Shown one piece after another: positions 17,700-26,970 of a stretch of 64,000 nt of DNA. Below the pieces are notes generated by a model. It saw only the letters and a list, made by a program, of their open reading frames with translations. It made no database searches and had not been told where the DNA came from. Source of the DNA: Melanopsichium pennsylvanicum (Eukaryota; Basidiomycota; Ustilaginomycetes; Ustilaginales); contig OAPG01000007.1 in the NCBI GenBank assembly GCA_900208305.1, positions 345,001 through 409,000 on the forward strand. Direction: 5' to 3'. The position numbers and the translations under genes are program-made. Position 1 is the first letter of the stretch. Each line of letters starts with the position of its first letter.

Positions 17700-19811
17700 T
17701 CAGCTATCCAAATCCATCTCTTCAGCAGGCCCGAAGCGAGCCGACAAATCGATCGGCTGTGCTCCTACACTATTTCCACCGTGGTGATGTTGAGAATGAT
17801 GCTGCTGCATATGGTGATGCGACGGTGGTGCAATATACGATTGAAATGCACTACCAGCAGCAGAATCAGAACCAGAACCAGAACCAGAAGCGGAAGAGAT
17901 AGAGTTTGTTGCTTGACATGACAGACCGTAATTGTAGTCCTGATGTTGCGGTAGCTGCTGCTGCTGGAGCTGGTGTAGTTGTTGTTGTTGTTGTTGTGAT
18001 GGTGGTGGTGCAAAATGCGGTTGAAGTGATGCTATACTGAGTTGAACTTGTTCCATCGAGGTTGGTGCCTCGTACGTACATCCGAACCCTTGGCTGCTGG
18101 GTTGATGCGAGCGATAAGCCGCGGATCCAAACGAAGCTTGCGAGCCAGGCTGCAGCGCTTCGAAACCATACCGCATTTCAAGCGGCGACGGTTCAGGAAA
18201 GTACGAGCTGGACAAGCATGATTGTTGAGCATAAAGCGGACTCTCGACCGGAAGCGAGGGTAACGATGATGATGATGATGACGATGATGATGTCAACGCT
18301 GCCATACCAGGTATTGAGGAAAAGTGATTAGATCCTCCAGATTGGAACGATACAGGAGGCTGTGTCATGAAGCCAGACGTAACAACATCGCTCTCAGGTA
18401 CGGTTGCATTTTCGTTCTGCTTGAGTGGAGACGAGGTGGTGGTGATGCTATTGGTGTAGGTGGTCGCTGTGGCTTTCAACACCTCTTCCGGATCCTTCCA
18501 AAGTATGAGCGCACCTCTGACATCCTCGGCATTGATAGGCGACGCATAGCCCGATGAAGCTGGACTCGATTGAGTCGATCGATGTCGGCTACTCAGAAGG
18601 GGTCCAAGGCCAGGTATAGCTGAGCCTCCTGCAGATCTTCGACCCGAACGACGAGATCGACTCGATCCTGCGCTTTTACCGGATCGAGACGAGGTGGAAG
18701 CAGCATTATTGTCCCTGTCGGAAGTTCCGGTGAGCACAGCCCTGCTGTGCGCTTCAAGCTTCTCGATGAGTTCATTGTTGATGACAAAGTCGGAAGAACT
18801 GTCTTTGGTTTCGGGCAGAGTATCAGCATCCGCAGTCTGTTGTTCACCTGTTTCGGCAATCGAACCATCACCACTTTCGGACGATGAGGTGTCATCCAAG
18901 CTAGTCACCACTATGCGGTCTGGTTCGACTTCGTAGCTCGATGGAACACCTCGCCGCAACCTCATGTCGGAATCCTTCAAGTCGGCGAAGCTGGATCGCG
19001 TTGAAGGAAGAGTCAATCGATTAAAGCTCTGCTGCTGCTGCTGCTGCGGTGGTGGTGGTGGTAGTGGAGAGCTAGGCGGTGCAATGCCTCTACTTGTCAT
19101 GCTTGGTGAGGTGGGGGGCGCCGGTGCTACTGCTTGTTGGTAAAATGTGGATGCTGAGCTTTGAAATAGCGCCGAAATGGCTTCGGACTTTGTTGGGCTG
19201 GATGGCGGTACACGCGGTGAAGAAGTCATCCCACCGTCTGTGTTGGCTTCAAAAGCAGCTGTTACCGAAGGACCGAGACCGAAAGCACCAGCGATACCGC
19301 TGTTCGAGCGTGCATTGTGAGGTCGACCGAAAAAGTAATGCTGGTTGGGAGTTGAAGAAGACGACATGAATGTCGGATCGATCTGAAGTCCAGCCAGCTT
19401 GCCATACGTATGTCGATCATCGGGCGTTTCGAGATGCACTCTCTTTGCTGGCCTAGCGAACCTCGCGAGTTCATCGCGATCCAGATCGGGACTTGCATCA
19501 AGTGTTGCATTGGTGGTTGCGGCTGATGATAAAGCAGCGGAGGAGGTTGGCCAGTCATAGTCTCCATCCGAATCGGAGAGGTCCTCGATACCCCAACTGC
19601 TGGCGCTGGAAGAATGACGTGGGACGAGCTCAGGTGATGGTGGGTTGACAATGGAAGGAATTGAGTTCGTGAGGTCTGAGTTTTTTGACTTGCTGTTGCC
19701 GTCAGAAAAACGACCTCGCTTCTTCTTGGCTAAGGCAGCCTTTGGTACCGCGGCAAAGCTGGCAGCAGTGGGCCTTGAAGGTCCAGCAGCAGCCCAGGAA
19801 GATGCCGACAT
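17700..19811 (-). CDS. Uncharacterised disordered Ser/Gln-rich protein
   Basis: I do not recognise the family. A single exon encodes 703 residues from the ATG at 19811 (MSASSWAAAGPSRP). An in-frame upstream extension was rejected because it would cross a lysine-rich homopolymer translation. The composition is dominated by Ser, Pro, Thr and Ala, with a proline run followed by glutamines ([12 protein letters not shown], about 260), further Gln and His runs near the C-terminus, and an RS-like basic patch (SRSRRSGRRSAGG, about 375). An early KKKRGRFSDG resembles a nuclear localisation signal. The only well-folded-looking motif is EDVRGALILWKDPEEVLKAT near 420. Such proteins are often nuclear regulators, but that is a guess. 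The gene is divergent from the exchanger gene. Confidence 0.75.
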   Translation of the reverse strand: MSASSWAAAGPSRPTAASFAAVPKAALAKKKRGRFSDGNSKSKNSDLTNSIPSIVNPPSPELVPRHSSSASSWGIEDLSDSDGDYDWPTSSAALSSAATTNATLDASPDLDRDELARFARPAKRVHLETPDDRHTYGKLAGLQIDPTFMSSSSTPNQHYFFGRPHNARSNSGIAGAFGLGPSVTAAFEANTDGGMTSSPRVPPSSPTKSEAISALFQSSASTFYQQAVAPAPPTSPSMTSRGIAPPSSPLPPPPPQQQQQQSFNRLTLPSTRSSFADLKDSDMRLRRGVPSSYEVEPDRIVVTSLDDTSSSESGDGSIAETGEQQTADADTLPETKDSSSDFVINNELIEKLEAHSRAVLTGTSDRDNNAASTSSRSGKSAGSSRSRRSGRRSAGGSAIPGLGPLLSSRHRSTQSSPASSGYASPINAEDVRGALILWKDPEEVLKATATTYTNSITTTSSPLKQNENATVPESDVVTSGFMTQPPVSFQSGGSNHFSSIPGMAALTSSSSSSSSSLPSLPVESPLYAQQSCLSSSYFPEPSPLEMRYGFEALQPGSQASFGSAAYRSHQPSSQGFGCTYEAPTSMEQVQLSIASLQPHFAPPPSQQQQQQLHQLQQQQLPQHQDYNYGLSCQATNSISSASGSGSGSDSAAGSAFQSYIAPPSHHHMQQHHSQHHHGGNSVGAQPIDLSARFGPAEEMDLDS

Positions 19812-20680
19812 TGCTTGGATACTAGCTGACTTGATGCTATTCAATGGACCAATGGGTGAGTGATTGGTTGTTTGGTTGATTGTTTGGTTTCGAGCTCGAT
19901 TTGACGAGTCGAGGGGTGCCGGCCGACTCAATCGAGTCGAGTCATGGAATGCAAGTGTAGTGCTTGTGTGCACATGTGGAATAGCTTGGAACGATGCTAC
20001 TGGCATCAACTGTTTTTGTTTTGTTTTTGTTTTTTTTTGTTTTTTTTTTTTTTTGTATTGCGTCTCTGTGATGTTGATGAGAACGAGTATTGGTGACAAG
20101 TCGGCGAGTAAAAAGTGTTTGTGTGAAATGTGATGGATGATGGAAGGTAGTCAAGGCGAGAAAGAGAGTTCGATATTACAAAAGCTTTGCAAGTCAAATG
20201 GAGGCTGCGGGAACGACATTTGTGATTTCAAGGTTTTCCAGAAGACTCCAAACTCGAAAGGCAATACAAAATACCTCTAACGGGGCGTACCCGATTATGG
20301 ATCGGGAGGCTTCAAAAGTTTCCACGTAAACTCGGTCGAAAGTATTGAATTTTCTGGAACAAGTTCTGTTGTTGGCTGGCCCATAGTAAGGTGTCTTCAC
20401 AGCGCGTCCACACTGTTGTCACAATAAATATTAAAAAACTTTTGTAAAGCAGAGGGGTACATATGCAGATGGATGCAGAAGTTGTTTTTTTAATGCAACA
20501 CCTGCCGGAATTTAAGCCGCTCTAATCGCAACACGACGCACGCACGGCCATTCCGATTCCGTGAATTGCAAAACCGTTTTTCTCTTTGCAGTGCAGCTCC
20601 CCGGTAATCCGAGCTTGTCTTTGCCCCACCCACCTCTCCATATCACATCCACATATTGTAACACATTCTCACACCATATT
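19812..20680. promoter_or_regulatory. Divergent region with T/A-rich tract
   Basis: About 870 bases serving as promoter for the disordered-protein gene (-) and the exchanger gene (+). It contains a poly-T tract with interspersed G at about 20008-20055. No gene is seen. Confidence 0.4.
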
Positions 20681-22153
20681 ATGGCGGAGCTGATGATCGG
20701 ATTCACCGATATTCTGACTGATTCCGTCGCATCACACCCTTCGCAATCATCCGATGATGATGTTCGATCCGACCTGATTTACAATTCGAGTGTCTTTATA
20801 GCAGGATTGGTATTGCTTGAAAAAGCGGCGGATGGATTCATTTGTCAAGTGTGCCAGCTTTCAACTCGGCTCGGAATCAGTCCGACTTTGATTGCTTTGC
20901 TGACGTCTGGAGCCGAATGGGAGGAATTGGTGGTGGTGGTAGCATCGCTTTTGCACGGTGCATCCAACCTGGCCATCGCCAACGTGGTGGGATCTGCCAT
21001 CTCAAATATCTTAGGTGCCTTTTCTTTGGGAATCCTCTTCGCGCCAAACGCAGTCAAGTTTGACGATAGCTCCAAGAGGTTCGCCATCATTCAAGCCGGT
21101 ATCACGACCGTAGTGCTCTTGCTCATAGCCGCAGTTCAGTATCAGCATGCCGACGATGACGCCAGACTCTCGAGCAAACGGCTTTTTGAGAATGTGGTTG
21201 GCATCAGCCTCATAGTCATCTTCATTCTCTACTTTGTCGGACTGACTTGGGCCATCAGTCGAGGCATGCTATCTGCACCTCAGGTCTCCGATACCGGATC
21301 CAGTAGTTCTAGTAACAGCTCCGACGATTCAGCTACTCAAGCCGATCGTTCTGCTGTCAATAGCGACGCCGCAAGCACGACAACGCTTGGAAACGAGAAT
21401 CAGACTTCTTCCTATATTCCACCAAGACGTACGCCTGGTGCTGCGGGTCGCAGGGGTCAAAATCGTACCGCTACCTCGGCAGCCATCGAGAGAACGCCTT
21501 TGCTGCTCGGCTCCGCCACCTCTTCCAACTTGGCCACTCGTTTGGCAAGGAGACGAAGACGTGCGATATTGCGAAGCTTGCAAAAGTTGGTTGTTACCTT
21601 TCTCATCCTCTCGCTTGCCGGTTATCTACTCTCGCATTCAATTCTCGAGATAGCCGCCACGGTGAATCTCTCAGATACCGTGCTCGGTCTTACTGTCCTT
21701 TCGTTTGCTACAACCATTCCGGAAAAGCTACTCAGCGTCGTCGCAGGCCTGCGTACGGGAAATGCTGTACCATCCACATCAAGGTCTCCTGCCAATGTTC
21801 GTACGACTAGCCTAGCTCGTCGTGCTTCGATCCACGATGAAGCTGAGGATGACGTAGCAAGAGGCGCGAGCAGCATCCTTATGGCCGGTGCTGCGGGGAG
21901 CAACATTTTCTTACTCACTCTCTGTCTTGGTATTTCGCTCGTCTTTGATCGTCAACGTGCGTCCGCGTCGCCAAAAGATCAGCATCGTTTCACAGCAAGT
22001 AGTGTTCAGTGGCAGGAACTCGCGTTGCTCGAGGTGGCTTCACTTTCGCTCGTCTTGATCGCTTTTACTGACGGTCAACGTTGGCAAGGTGTTCTTCTGC
22101 TCTTGGGCTATTTTGCGTTCCTCGTGGCCGAATTCACTTTTCTGAAGCGATGA
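20681..22153 (+). CDS. Sodium/calcium exchanger (CaCA) family membrane protein
   Basis: Predicted cation/Ca2+ antiporter of an internal membrane or plasma membrane. A single exon gives 490 residues from the ATG at 20681 (MAELMIGFTDILTDS); upstream in-frame codons offer no convincing earlier start. Two alpha repeats are visible: alpha-1 at about 65-125 (SPTLIALLTSGAEWEELVVV, then ASNLAIANVVGSAISNILGA) and alpha-2 at about 345-425 (LSDTVLGLTVLSFATTIPEK, then ASSILMAGAAGSNIFLLTL). The acidic residues in GAEWEE and TIPEK occupy the usual cation-binding positions. A long cytosolic Ser/Arg-rich loop (about 205-320) separates the halves, as in other exchangers. About ten hydrophobic segments in all. 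The exact ion specificity cannot be told. Confidence 0.85.
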   Translation: MAELMIGFTDILTDSVASHPSQSSDDDVRSDLIYNSSVFIAGLVLLEKAADGFICQVCQLSTRLGISPTLIALLTSGAEWEELVVVVASLLHGASNLAIANVVGSAISNILGAFSLGILFAPNAVKFDDSSKRFAIIQAGITTVVLLLIAAVQYQHADDDARLSSKRLFENVVGISLIVIFILYFVGLTWAISRGMLSAPQVSDTGSSSSSNSSDDSATQADRSAVNSDAASTTTLGNENQTSSYIPPRRTPGAAGRRGQNRTATSAAIERTPLLLGSATSSNLATRLARRRRRAILRSLQKLVVTFLILSLAGYLLSHSILEIAATVNLSDTVLGLTVLSFATTIPEKLLSVVAGLRTGNAVPSTSRSPANVRTTSLARRASIHDEAEDDVARGASSILMAGAAGSNIFLLTLCLGISLVFDRQRASASPKDQHRFTASSVQWQELALLEVASLSLVLIAFTDGQRWQGVLLLLGYFAFLVAEFTFLKR

Positions 22154-22315
22154 CCATGTACACATACAAAACAGTGCGCACGACAGATGGAAAGAATTTG
22201 GTTATTTTGTACTCATATGCATATCAAAGCGTGTAATGTACTGTAAATGTGTACCGATTCGTGGTGAGTGGCATGTTGTCAAGGCGTTCTGGGGGCGGGT
22301 TTGTAAACGATTTTG

Positions 22316-23587
22316 TCAGCTGCTAATGACACCGCTCGCTTGATTGGGTTGGATGGTGACACCGGAAGTAAGCAAGCTTTGAAGAACCTTGTCATTGCGT
22401 TCCCTTCCATTGCTGAGGAGGTTGGCAACGAGTGAAAGGACTTGGGAAGAACCCAATTCGATCTTGTTCTGAACCAAAGGATCGGCACGTGTAGGACCAC
22501 GGTTGAGGATGAGAATTGGTTTGTTTTGCTCGACTGCTTGTTTGACCAATCTGTAGGCTGAATAAGTTGCCAAACTGGTGCCTACGAGCAACATGGCATT
22601 GGCATTATCTACCATTTGGTAAGAATGATCTCGAAGTTTATCTGGAACCGATTCGCCGAAAAAAATGACGGCAGGTTTGAGAACGCCTCCGCAATTGGGA
22701 CACGCTGGATAGTTGAACGTGGTATAGTCTACATTGTGAAGTTCGACATCGCCATCCGGATTGGTTTTGGGACTCTTGCCCGTCTCTGTCATTTCGCGTT
22801 GAAGTTGAGCCCAAGCTGGGTTCAAGCGGGTTAACTCGTCTTGAAACACGGCTCGCGAACCTCGAAAGCCGCATCCTTTGGGGTAATTTTCACCTGTGGG
22901 CGTGTTCTCTGGCCGCAACGTGACTGCACGTGGACCTGCAAGGTAGGTTGTTGCGGTCATGGCGTCGTAAAATTCAGGATTCATGGGAGCTTTGTGATGA
23001 TGATGATGATGATGATGATGACTGCTGCTGATACTGCTGCTATTGCTCTTGTAGCCCTCTGGACTGGAGACGCAAACGACGTGCTTGAGTGTACCGTGCA
23101 ATTCCAAAATGGTGCTGGCAGCCAGAGAGGCTGATGGTGTAGCAGCATGATGAAGGTTATCGACATTCTGGGTGATGAATTCGGGCACGTATCCAAGCCG
23201 TTGTATGGCTGCAATGCTATAGTGTGTACGGTTGGGTTTAGCTACGCGCACGGGTGGGAAACCGAGGTAAGAGCGAGAAAAGTAGCGCTGTCTTGCAAGA
23301 TGTCCCTTTTCAGAAGGGTCGATGAATTCGTGAAAAAAGATGGGACGATAGGTCTTGTGTACAGTGTAGTGACCGTTCTCACCGCGATAAGGTGCGATAC
23401 CAGAGTCGACCGAAACGCCTGCGCCCGTCATGATCAACGCCTTACCTTTGGCAGCCGTGAGAAACTCGGCGACCATCTTGGACGCATTCTCGAGGCTGTA
23501 TTCGATGGTGGCGCGTTTGGCCTGTTCGGGGATGGAAGGTATTGATATCCTCATGGTTCGGAATGACGCAGTCGCTGGTGCTGTCAT
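22316..23587 (-). CDS. SIRT4-like class II sirtuin, probably mitochondrial
   Basis: NAD-dependent deacylase/ADP-ribosyltransferase family. 423 residues from the first ATG in the frame (23587); codons upstream offer only a GTG. The N-terminus MTAPATASFRTMRISIPS lacks acids and could target mitochondria. NAD-binding motifs: GAGVSVDSGIAPYRG (55-69) and TQNVDNLH (139-146). The catalytic His is 164 in LELHG. Further motifs: NPAW (256-259), PAVIFFGESVP and LLVGTSLATYSAYRL. Zinc ligands: Cys296 and Cys299 (CPNC) are intact. The first pair appears split, Cys172 and Cys239 being separated by a 66-residue insert with nine consecutive His (190-198). The insert may be a lineage feature, or it may hide an unrecognised intron. 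The gene is convergent with the exchanger gene (162-base gap). Confidence 0.9.
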   Translation of the reverse strand: MTAPATASFRTMRISIPSIPEQAKRATIEYSLENASKMVAEFLTAAKGKALIMTGAGVSVDSGIAPYRGENGHYTVHKTYRPIFFHEFIDPSEKGHLARQRYFSRSYLGFPPVRVAKPNRTHYSIAAIQRLGYVPEFITQNVDNLHHAATPSASLAASTILELHGTLKHVVCVSSPEGYKSNSSSISSSHHHHHHHHHKAPMNPEFYDAMTATTYLAGPRAVTLRPENTPTGENYPKGCGFRGSRAVFQDELTRLNPAWAQLQREMTETGKSPKTNPDGDVELHNVDYTTFNYPACPNCGGVLKPAVIFFGESVPDKLRDHSYQMVDNANAMLLVGTSLATYSAYRLVKQAVEQNKPILILNRGPTRADPLVQNKIELGSSQVLSLVANLLSNGRERNDKVLQSLLTSGVTIQPNQASGVISS

Positions 23588-24491
23588 ATTAACAATCGGG
23601 AGAAAGAGCGGGACCAAGAAAGGCGTGTTGGTCTGATCACCTTTCACCTCGGCCTAGTTGCGTGTGGTATCGGCTAAGAAAAAATGAGGCTTCTGTAAGA
23701 TGTCATGCGAACAGAATGCCTCCACAACATGTCCCAAAAGTGCGGCATTTGAGACCAAAAGGACTGACCTGAAGCGATCATTTGACTAACATGTGAGACC
23801 GACACTTTGCACCCATGTGTTTCGAGCCTTTGCCACCTTACATGCAATGGTTGCATATGTCCAATCAAGGGCCCACATTTCACCTATCAAAGTCCGCAAC
23901 AACCAGCCGAAGCGATGCCGCAACGCCATTACTGTAGCGCATGTGTGAGCTGTGCTCTCGAAGCCATGTGCTAGTGCACTGCTTAGACGTCGTTTGTTTG
24001 CTCTTTGACAGCAGAGCAAGCTAAGAAGCAAGCAGAAAATTTCACCGTATGGCTGTAAAAAAAAAGGCTGTGATGCCGTTCAAACTTGGCATGCAAGGCA
24101 GAATGCGTGTGGCGGTGCTTTCATTATTCAATATTTTAATCAATTACAATACACTGCACATGTTATGGCCCACCAAGCACTGCCGCAAAACTGTCAACTT
24201 TTGACAGCAGCTACAGTATACATGACAGTACACCGCTTGGTTGACACGAGGGACCATGTCACTCGCATTCACACAGACACAGGTTGCAAATCAGATCATC
24301 TTGTTCTTTCTGGCCTGCCGAGTGTTTATCAATCTGTGTCCTAGCATGTGCGCTTCCTTGGCCATCATGTTGATTGCGACTGCAATCTCGCACAAGTGTA
24401 GACATATAAACCTCGTCCTTTCTGGCTGAGAAATTGGACATACCTCATCTTCCTACGCCGTTCCCCTTACTGTTTGCCAATTTCGACAAGA
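23588..24491. promoter_or_regulatory. Divergent region, sirtuin / tetraspan protein
   Basis: About 900 bases. The notable site is a perfect inverted repeat, CTGTCAA-CTT-TTGACAG (24191-24207), followed by CTACAGTATACATGACAGTA. A short poly-A run lies at 24056-24065. No gene is recognised. Confidence 0.45.
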
Positions 24492-25250
24492 ATGAGAACG
24501 TTTTGCTGTTGCATTCCAGTTCGCCTCGGCGTTCTGATCCTCTCCCCTATCACGGCCGCTGCTGCTGCCCTGCTCGCCTATACCCAACTGTATCTGCTCA
24601 TCAATTATCCATCCCAGTCCGACACTTTTCAGAAAGCGATCCGTGGAGCCCTCGCTGGCATAACCATCTTGATAGCTCTCGCTTCCCTCTTTGGTTTCCT
24701 AGGTGCCATTTTCGCTCGGAGGCGCATGGTCTCTTTTTACTCCAACATGCTCTGGATTGGTCTCATCATCTTTACCGTGGTGGGAGTTATCGATCTCTGG
24801 CAGCTCTTCCGCAACAAGGATAGTTTGATTAGCACCTGCGAAAACAAAGCCCAACTCAAGACTCAGGAATTGCAATCTTTTTTAGGCATTTCGTTGACCG
24901 GTACCACCGAAAAGGCGTGTACAAAGCTTGCCGACGTCAGCGCGATTACGATTGCGGTTCTCTTTGGCATCCTCGTTCTGGTACTCATGTGGTTGATCGG
25001 GATTGTTACAAAGTATAAGCACCAGTTGCAGGAGCGCCATGCTTCGCAACATCAATACGTTGGTGGTGATGGCTATTCGAAACGCCCTCGTGTGTTTGGT
25101 AATGTTGCAAAGAGTCGTGGCGCCAATCAGTACCATCAAGCACAAACTCGAGAGGTCGACGAAGGTGGTGCACCTCTTCTTCACACCACGACACAATCAG
25201 CTGGATGGAAGAACGTATCGTACGACAACGCACCCTACAACAAAGTGTAA
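24492..25250 (+). CDS. Four-TM tetraspan-like membrane protein
   Basis: 252 residues from the ATG at 24492 (MRTFCCCIPVRLG); a longer frame would start at a TTG codon. Four hydrophobic segments are seen at about 10-36, 53-79, 88-109 and 151-174. The loop between segments 3 and 4 contains two cysteines (ISTCENK and KACTKL). The N-terminal CCC is a likely palmitoylation site, and the C-terminal 75 residues are polar and Gln/His/Tyr-rich. The topology resembles fungal tetraspanins, but the canonical CCG motif is absent, so the family is left open. No function is claimed. Confidence 0.75.
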   Translation: MRTFCCCIPVRLGVLILSPITAAAAALLAYTQLYLLINYPSQSDTFQKAIRGALAGITILIALASLFGFLGAIFARRRMVSFYSNMLWIGLIIFTVVGVIDLWQLFRNKDSLISTCENKAQLKTQELQSFLGISLTGTTEKACTKLADVSAITIAVLFGILVLVLMWLIGIVTKYKHQLQERHASQHQYVGGDGYSKRPRVFGNVAKSRGANQYHQAQTREVDEGGAPLLHTTTQSAGWKNVSYDNAPYNKV

Positions 25251-26204
25251 ACATGCAATGCTCTCTACTTGTCCCCAGTACATGTGTAAATACCGGATAC
25301 CTTGTCAACCGATAAAAGCTTGCCTCTTTTATTGACTCCCTCAACGTTGGCTCTCATATGGACACTCTACCGTGCTTTAAATTTTCCCCCCCAAATCGCT
25401 TTCGTCGTCTGTATTATATGTAACTAGAAGCAAGCATACCCACTTCCGTTGCGCTGTATGCAATCTCGATCTCGTTTGACGTGTTTATCCCATTATCCCG
25501 TGCGAATGAAAGTTACAGCAAAAACAGGCATACAGTATAGTATCTATTTGACTGTGAAAAACAATTCAAAAATTCACCAAACTCGGTGGTGGACCCTGAC
25601 TTCTTTTGGTCTTTCTGGTGGGGGTCCGCCTCCACCTTAGATTTAGCTCGCCTTAGGGTTCACCTTTGACATCATCATTCCACATTTCAAGCCGGTTCTG
25701 CATGTGTCAGCCGCGTTATTAAACATACACCGCAACGCAGGATCTTAATGTGTGGTTGTTTTGATCTTGATCTTCTCTTGTTGTAATTTAGCAGGTGTTG
25801 GAGGGCAGAATGACGTTATACATGTGATCAGCTGGTCCAAAGGGTCTAATGCAGCCAAGTTTGTTCCATCTTCCTGAGTGCCAGAGCTAACTAACTTGCA
25901 TTCACAAGCGCTGCAGCAACACGATCATCTGTAGCGTTCTGACTGCTTGATTTTTGGTAAAAAAAAAAAAAAGGCCCCCTCTCCCCCACCCAAGCTCTCG
26001 CTGTTCCGTAGTTCTTCCCCTAGTTCTGGTTTCGGACGGATATAATCGCCTTACTGCATTCTTCCAATCTCTCTCATGTTCAATCACTCCCACAACCTAT
26101 CTCGATCCAACATCACGCACCTGCTTTTGCGATCGAATCGACTCTTCACTTGTCCTTTTAGCCCAAGAACAAAAAGATTGTTTACCGAAACCACAGTGAC
26201 GAAT
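25251..26204. other. Intergenic region before the DUF2945 gene
   Basis: About 950 bases holding the tetraspan gene 3' end and the DUF2945 promoter. It contains a 13-base A run (25959-25971) and a C-rich stretch just after it. No gene is seen. Confidence 0.4.
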
Positions 26205-26609
26205 ATGACTGGAGCAGCCAAATCCGACGCACACGATCTGTCCAAAGGTGACAAGGTTTCATGGTCATGGGGATCCCAACACCCTTCTGGCACTGTCAAG
26301 GATGTCAAGGATGACGGTGCCCAAGTCAAGACCAAAAAGGGCTCCACCATCAGCAAGGATGGCAGCAAAGACGATCCCGCTGTCGTTATCGAAACTTCAA
26401 ATGGAAACAACGCGGTCAAAAACGTAAGTTCAAACCTCATCACATCAAAAGCACAACAGAATAGTTACAACAGTCATAGTTCAAGACACACTCACACTCA
26501 CACACACACAATCACACACGAACATGATCCTTCTTGGGCACCTTATGCTCTCATTCGGTTCGGCATTCCTTTTCAACAGGCATCTGAGATCGACGGAGTC
26601 AAACCCTAA
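26205..26609 (+). CDS. Small DUF2945 (hypervirulence-associated/Tudor-like) protein
   Basis: Exon 1 is 26205-26423 (73 codons, MTGAAKSDAHDLSKGDKVSW). The intron is 26424-26579 (GTAAGT donor, TTTTCAACAG acceptor), and exon 2 is 26580-26609, giving 82 residues ending ASEIDGVKP. The fold is a short SH3/Tudor-like barrel: KGDKVSWSW, SGTVKDVKDDGAQVK, SKDDPAVVIETSNGN, then the spliced AVKNASEID tail that matches the family C-terminus. Cytosolic; the biochemical role of the family is not established. The intron length (156) is a multiple of three and contains no in-frame stop, so retention would yield a 134-residue variant with a His/Thr-rich insert. Confidence 0.85.
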   Translation: MTGAAKSDAHDLSKGDKVSWSWGSQHPSGTVKDVKDDGAQVKTKKGSTISKDGSKDDPAVVIETSNGNNAVKNVSSNLITSKAQQNSYNSHSSRHTHTHTHTITHEHDPSWAPYALIRFGIPFQQASEIDGVKP

Positions 26610-26970
26610 ATCACGCGTCAACCACTGCGTTTAGTTCAGAGTGCAATTCAATGATCTGTCTTCTCATGATGAAGGTGAAAACGAAGCTCAATGTAGTGAA
26701 ACGTACGGTATCCAAGCACGTACTCTACGTTATACAGCACAAACTACGTCCACTCCTCGCCCTCTTGAGAGAATCAGACCCAAGTAAAAGTGTTATATGT
26801 GAAACATTGTTACATCTAAAAGTACAAGCCAGAATAGACACTATGTGAAACTACACGACCGGACAAACCTTGGCTTCGGAGTCCAGAACGAACGAAAGTA
26901 CGAAAAAAAGGGGGCAAGACACAAAAAAAAAAAAAAAATAAAAAAAAAACAATAATAATAAAAAACATCT
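26610..26970. other. Convergent 3' region with A-rich tract
   Basis: 360 bases between the DUF2945 gene and ESA1. A run of A broken by single bases (about 26920-26965) sits in the ESA1 3' untranslated region. Nothing else is seen. Confidence 0.4.

Noticed and set aside
22316..23647. Longer sirtuin start at 23647
   Set aside because: The codon there is GTG, not ATG; the first ATG is at 23587.
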